From Sandaracinus sp. (GTDB lineage Bacteria > Myxococcota_A > Polyangia > Polyangiales > Houyiibacteriaceae), in the NCBI GenBank assembly GCA_020633125.1, contig JACKEH010000003.1, positions 62,001 to 126,000 on the forward strand: a stretch of 64,000 nt of DNA, read 5' to 3'. The notes below the pieces were generated by a model. That model was not told the origin of the DNA and made no database searches. It was given only the letters and a program-made list of their open reading frames with translations. Shown one piece after another: positions 59,698-64,000 of the stretch. Position 1 is the first letter of the stretch, and every line of letters begins with the position of its first letter. Both the position numbers and the translations under genes were made by a program.

Positions 59698-62600
59698 TCA
59701 TCGCGCCACCTCCGCGCTTCGGAAGACGAAGCGCTGGTAGACGAACGAGATCGCGAGCAGCGCGAGCGCGAGACCGACGAGCGAGCCGACGCGGTAGAGG
59801 TCGCGCAGGTAGGCGAGGTCGTAGAGGAAGACCTTCGCGCTGGTGGCGAGCACCAAGACGAGGCTCGTCGCGCGCAACGCGACCACGTCGCGACGCATGC
59901 CGAGCGCCAACAAGAAGAGCGCGTACACACCCCACGCGAGCGAGAGCGAGAGGTCCCGCGCGGGAAGACGTTGCAGGTCGAGGGTGAGCGCGCGGCCTTC
60001 GGCGAAGACGTCGACGATCGTGAGGTTCAACCACGCGAAGAGGACGACGAGCGCGGTCGCGGCGGCGGAGGTCGCGACGAACGCGCGCCGACCGAAGACC
60101 TCGGTCTCCCACGGGCGAAGGCGCTCACGCTCGTGCGCGTTCAGCACCTTCCACGCGCCGACGAGCGCGAGCACCGGCACGAGGTAGGCGTACGAGAGCC
60201 AGTTCAGCACGCGCCACGCGCCGCGCGGGTAGTAGTCGAGCACGTAGGGGTTGCCGACGAGGCGAATGCCGACCGCGGCGACGAGCGCGAGCGCGAAGTA
60301 TTTGAGGCCCGCGTGATCGAGGCGCCGCCAGACGAGGGCGATCGCGAAGGCTTCGAGCGCCCACCCGATCGTGACCCACTCGTTCTCGAGCTGAATCGGG
60401 ATGGCGACGGTGACGAGGCTCGCGGTGGCCGCGCTCGTCCACGCGAGGGCGCTGCGTCGCGCGGCGGCGTCGCGCGGGCCGCGACGGTAGGCGAGCCAGA
60501 GCACGAAGGCGGCGAGCGCGGCGAGCAGGAGCGCGACGAGGCCGACGGTCTCGGCGCCGAAGACGGCGAGGTGCACCTCACGCGCGGCGGGCAACGCGAG
60601 CGGGCCGGCGAGCGCGGCGCTTCGCCAACGCCACGGGTCGTCGACGAACGCTCGACGCGCGAGGCCGAAGGCGAGGCCGAAGAGCGCGGGCGCCAGCGTG
60701 CCGAGCCACGTGACGATCGTGAAGGGCAGGTGGCCGCGCACGACGAAGAGGCCGGTCGCGCAGACGTGCACGAGGACGATCGCGAGGAGCGGCCACGCGC
60801 GGCGCAGACGCGACGCGGCGAGGCTCGCGAGCACGACGCAGAGGCCGAGCCCGACGAAGAAGACGTGCTCGGGGAGCGCGACGAGTCCCGACGCGAAGGG
60901 GAGCCCGAGCGCGAGGATCAGCGGTGCCGCGAGCGCGCCGTGGTCGACGCCGCGACGGTGCTCGGCGGTGACGTTTCGGAAGAAGGTGAGCGCGCTCGGC
61001 AGCGCGACGAGAACGATCGCGAGGCCGAGGAGCGTGGTCGCGGGCGGCTCGGTCGCGAGGCCGAAGCGGGGCAGCGTGGCGAAGGACGCGGCGACCCCGA
61101 CGGAGCAACCGACGAAGAGACCGAGGAGCGGCCAACGACGCGCTTGGCGCAGGCCGATGGCCGTGAGGACCGCGAGCGAAATCGCCGACGGCCAGGGGGC
61201 GTCGAGGTTCGCGCGAACGACGACCACGCCCAGACCTCCAAGCACCGCGGCGACGGCGGAGTTGTGGGCGCTCTCCGCACGTTCGGCGGCCATCTGAAAG
61301 ATGGAGGCGGCACCGAGGAGTAGAAGCGCGGCCTCCCACCCGTCGCTCGCCGCGAAGGCCGCCACGACCACGAAGAACGCGGCGAAGAAGGGGAGCTCCG
61401 GCGAGCGCGCACGAAGGGCGAGCCACGCGGACCCAGCGCAGAGCGCGAGCAGGAGCGGGGCGCTCACCTCGAAGTGCGCATGCAGGTCGCCACGCACGGC
61501 GAGGTAGAGGGAGAAGACGAGCGCGACCACGACGCCGCCCGTGCGCGTGCCACGCCAGAGCGCGCCTTCGTCGTCGCGGCGCGGGAGCAAGGCGAAGATC
61601 GCCGCGAAGAGCGCGACGATGCCGGCGCCGAGCGCCATGCGCGGTCCGTCGAGCCGAACGATCAACCACGCAAGCTGGTAGAGCGTGGTGCCGACGAGCG
61701 ACGCGATCGCGAGCCACGCCCAACGGCGGCGGTACGCGAGCCAGAGCATCGCGACGTCGAGCAGGAGCAGGTAGCCGAAGAGACTGAAGGGGCGGTCCTC
61801 GCCGGTGGAGAGCGCGAGGGGCGTGACGAAGCCGCCGAAGAGACCGAGCGCGGCGACGACCGTGCTGCGCCTCGTCGAAGCGAGGGTGACGCACGCGGCG
61901 GTGGTCGCGATCATCGCGGCCGACGCGGCCCACGCGGGGTAGAGGTCGTAGAGCGCGCGGCCGGCCCAGAACGCGACGTAGAGGATCGCGACGCCGGCGC
62001 CGGTGAGCCATTGCGCGAGCGTCGGGTGGCTGTGGCGAAGGCGCGCTTCGGAGGCCGCGACGCAGCCGAGGCCGACGCCGACGCCGAGCACGACGCGAAG
62101 CGCAGGGGAGATCAGACCGTGCTCGATCGAGTACTGGAAGAAGTAGAGGCCCGCGAGGGTGAGGACGAGCGCGCCGAGGGCGGCGGCGCCGCGGATGCCG
62201 AGCCATTGCTCCCACTCGATCGTCGGGGCGGGGGCGACGGGCGGTCGAGCCGGCGATGGCGTCGCCACGGACTCCGGCGTCGCGACCGGTGCTGCCGCCG
62301 GGACCGACTCGGGAACGGGGACCGACTCGGGAACCGGAGCCGACTCGGGAGCTTGGACCGGCTCCGGAACCGGGACCGACTCGGGAGCTTGGACCGGAAC
62401 GCGGACCGACTCGGGAACGGGGACCGTCTCGGGAACCGATGGACTCGGCGGCCCGGCCACTTCCACGGGCAGAGGCGTCTGCGGGATCGGGCACGACCGA
62501 CGCTGCGAGCGCCGCCTGAGCGGCCGCCGCGACGGCCGGATCCGCAAGCCCGGCGAGCTTGGCGTGCAGTGACGGGAGCTCCTGCGAGCACACCCAGGTC

Positions 62601-62785
62601 AGACCCGACTCCAGGTGCTGCACCCGGTGGAGCAACGCCGTCACGTGGCTTCGGGTCTGCTGGAGCTCCGCCTCGAGCGCGGCGTGGGAGCGCCCCCGAG
62701 AGCTCGAGACGAGCCAGACGACGAGGCCCGTGACGAGCCCGACAGGCAGGATGCAAACGACGATCGCGAGAAGTTGGTCGAACAC
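59698..62785 (-). pseudogene. DUF2339 polytopic membrane protein, frameshifted near 62.48 kb
   Basis: The N-terminus (MFDQLLAIVVCILPVGLVTG, a coiled coil QTRSHVTALLHRVQHLESGL) is in one frame from ATG 62785. The rest, from a Pro/Glu-rich linker through WEQWLGIRGAAALGALVLTL and about 25 membrane segments, is in another. DUF2339 proteins have exactly this order: one helix, coiled coil, proline-rich linker, then many helices. The frames must be joined by a one-base shift between about 62475 and 62500, so the gene is either inactivated, uses frameshifting, or has a sequencing error. The second frame also has an upstream ATG at 62547, but it lacks the coiled-coil start. It is followed by the DUF3999-like gene. 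Confidence 0.85.
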
Positions 62786-62964
62786 GCCGCGCCGCAGTGC
62801 ACTCGACGGGCCGCTTCACGGACGGCGAAATGCCCAACAATATCGAGGCAAAGCACGCCGAGAGCTCGAACTCGCGATCATCTGATGCACATGCAGTGGT
62901 CATCTGACGCACAACAACCTCTCGTCGATCGACCGCGCCCGCCAGCCCATGGCCCGAGAAGGCC

Positions 62965-63200
62965 CACGCAAAGCGGACCGAATCGGCGCACGCAAATCAC
63001 GAGGTTGCGTCACGCATTTCCTAGGTCGTACGCGACCAAACTTGCTGGGCGGCATGCGCCCACCCGAATCGCCCGCTCGCGGCGGGAGATCCGTCAACGT
63101 GGAGGGTTCGCGCCCACGCAAAGTGGACTGCATTCGCGCATGCGAATCACGAGGTTGCGTCAGACGATCCCTGGGTACGGCGCGACCAGGACTGCTGGTC
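62965..63200. repeat. 86-bp direct repeat, two copies
   Basis: CCCACGCAAAG-GGAC starts both copies, at 62965-63052 and 63113-63200. Shared blocks include AATCACGAGGTTGCGTCA and GCGCGACCA-ACT-GCTGG-type ends, at about 75% identity. They lie in the 584-bp divergent gap between the DUF2339 gene and the outer-membrane protein, which holds no other gene. They could be regulatory repeats or small mobile elements. Confidence 0.75.
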
Positions 63201-63369
63201 TCCCCATGCCCATGGAATTGAAGCGGAATCGAGCCTGGCAGAACGGACGCAAGTCCGTGGAGGAGTCCGCGAAACTGGCGTCCCCGGGAGCGCCAGCCGG
63301 CTCAGGGTTCCCCCCGCCTCCGATCGGGGACGAATCGCCACGGTACGCGGGCTGCAATCTCCACCCGCC

Positions 63370-64000
63370 ATGGACACGCAGAAGCACGCGTTTTTCCGAC
63401 GCTTTCTCCCGGTTTTCACGCTCTTGGGCCTCGCCCTCGCCGCCTCTCCCGCCGCGGCGCAACGCGACTTCCGGGGCGAAGCGCCACGCACGGCGTCCTC
63501 GGCCAACGAGGTGGTCCAACCCGGCGAGGTGCCGACCGACGACGACGTGAGCCTCGAGACCGCGACCCCGGACCCGACCCCCCGCGTGCCGACCCCGCTG
63601 CAGCGCCGCGAGCTCGAGGTGGACGTCATCGAGCAGGCTGGTGTTGGCGGTCCGGTCGCCTACGCCTCGGGCGGTGTGCTCGAGGTCGGCGGCATGGGCT
63701 CGCTCGCGTTCGGCGAAGAGTTCTGGCAGCTGCGCATGGCGCCCTTCGTCGGCTGGTTCATCGCCGACGGCTTCGAGCTGACCTACCTGCACGAGGTCTC
63801 GGGCGCGCGCATCGCGGGCGAGAACCGCGTCGCCACCTCGATGTACCTCGAGCCCAGCGGCCACGTGCGCGTCACCGACCGCTTGCTCGCGTTCGCGGGT
63901 GTCGCGCCGGGCGTGCTCTACAACGGCGACGATTGGGGCTTCACGATTCGCACCCGCGCGGGCGTCGACGTGCTCGTCGGTCGCTCGGGCATCTTCCGCC
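63370..64000 (+). CDS. outer-membrane protein, partial (cut by the window end)
   Basis: The frame from ATG 63370 is open to the window edge, giving 210 residues. A signal peptide (FTLLGLALAASPAAAQ) is followed by a Pro/Asp/Thr-rich stretch and then amphipathic strands (GGVLEVGGMGSLAFG, WQLRMAPFVGWFIADGFELT, SGHVRVTDRLLAFAGVAPG) typical of a transmembrane beta-barrel. It resembles the exported barrel protein at 37012-37671 in style, but no family is named. The C-terminus lies outside the window. Confidence 0.75.
   Translation, partial: MDTQKHAFFRRFLPVFTLLGLALAASPAAAQRDFRGEAPRTASSANEVVQPGEVPTDDDVSLETATPDPTPRVPTPLQRRELEVDVIEQAGVGGPVAYASGGVLEVGGMGSLAFGEEFWQLRMAPFVGWFIADGFELTYLHEVSGARIAGENRVATSMYLEPSGHVRVTDRLLAFAGVAPGVLYNGDDWGFTIRTRAGVDVLVGRSGIFR

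Overview
This window is high-GC DNA that looks like a myxobacterial chromosome (Myxococcota, probably the Sandaracinus/Polyangia side; this is inference). The clues are two proteins ending in a MYXO-CTERM-like tail (Cys, hydrophobic stretch, Arg run), many lipoproteins whose mature N-terminus is an Asp/Gly/Ala-rich linker, abundant two-component genes, and heavy intergenic low-complexity DNA. No rRNA, tRNA or CRISPR array was seen.

Layout. 1-5 kb: repeat-rich DNA, a quinone oxidoreductase, an ABC exporter and a diacylglycerol-kinase-like enzyme. 5.4-15.5 kb: a signalling island with a sigma-54 activator, a DUF1328 membrane peptide coupled to a receiver, a CHASE3 kinase with an Rcp1-like receiver and a REC-kinase, a receiver coupled to a kinase-like protein without an ATPase domain, a PAS/GAF hybrid kinase and an NhaR-like regulator. 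Three of its transcription units carry good -24/-12 (sigma-54) promoters, and two have a shared palindrome upstream, which suggests one autoregulated NtrC-type circuit. 15.6-21.3 kb: mostly secreted proteins and lipoproteins. 21.4-26.9 kb: a Y1 (HUH, RAYT-like) transposase with one full copy, three truncated or deleted copies and at least five structured 3' repeats. 27-30 kb: a lower-GC restriction-modification island (Eco57I-like adenine methylase facing a phospholipase-D-type nuclease and a putative B3-like DNA-binding subunit). 30-33 kb: topA with a histone-like tail. 33.6-46.7 kb: surface proteins, a zinc-ribbon protein, a beta-barrel protein, a ClpB-like disaggregase coupled to a barstar homologue, and a TerC/Alx transporter. 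46.9-57.5 kb: a lipin-domain lipoprotein, an esterase lipoprotein, a DUF4423 regulator, a VTT-amidoligase fusion coupled to a class-I glutamine amidotransferase, and two four-helix-bundle loci (one broken) with a shared inverted-repeat leader. 57.6-64 kb: a DUF3999-like and a DUF2339 membrane protein (the latter frameshifted), a direct repeat, and the start of an outer-membrane protein.

The candidates for undescribed biology are: the sigma-54 circuit; the split PLD restriction system; the transposase family with covarying 3' hairpins; the four-helix-bundle element whose leader buries its own ribosome binding site and start codon; and the VTT-amidoligase/amidotransferase operon. All assignments rest on reading motifs by eye; no database search was run.
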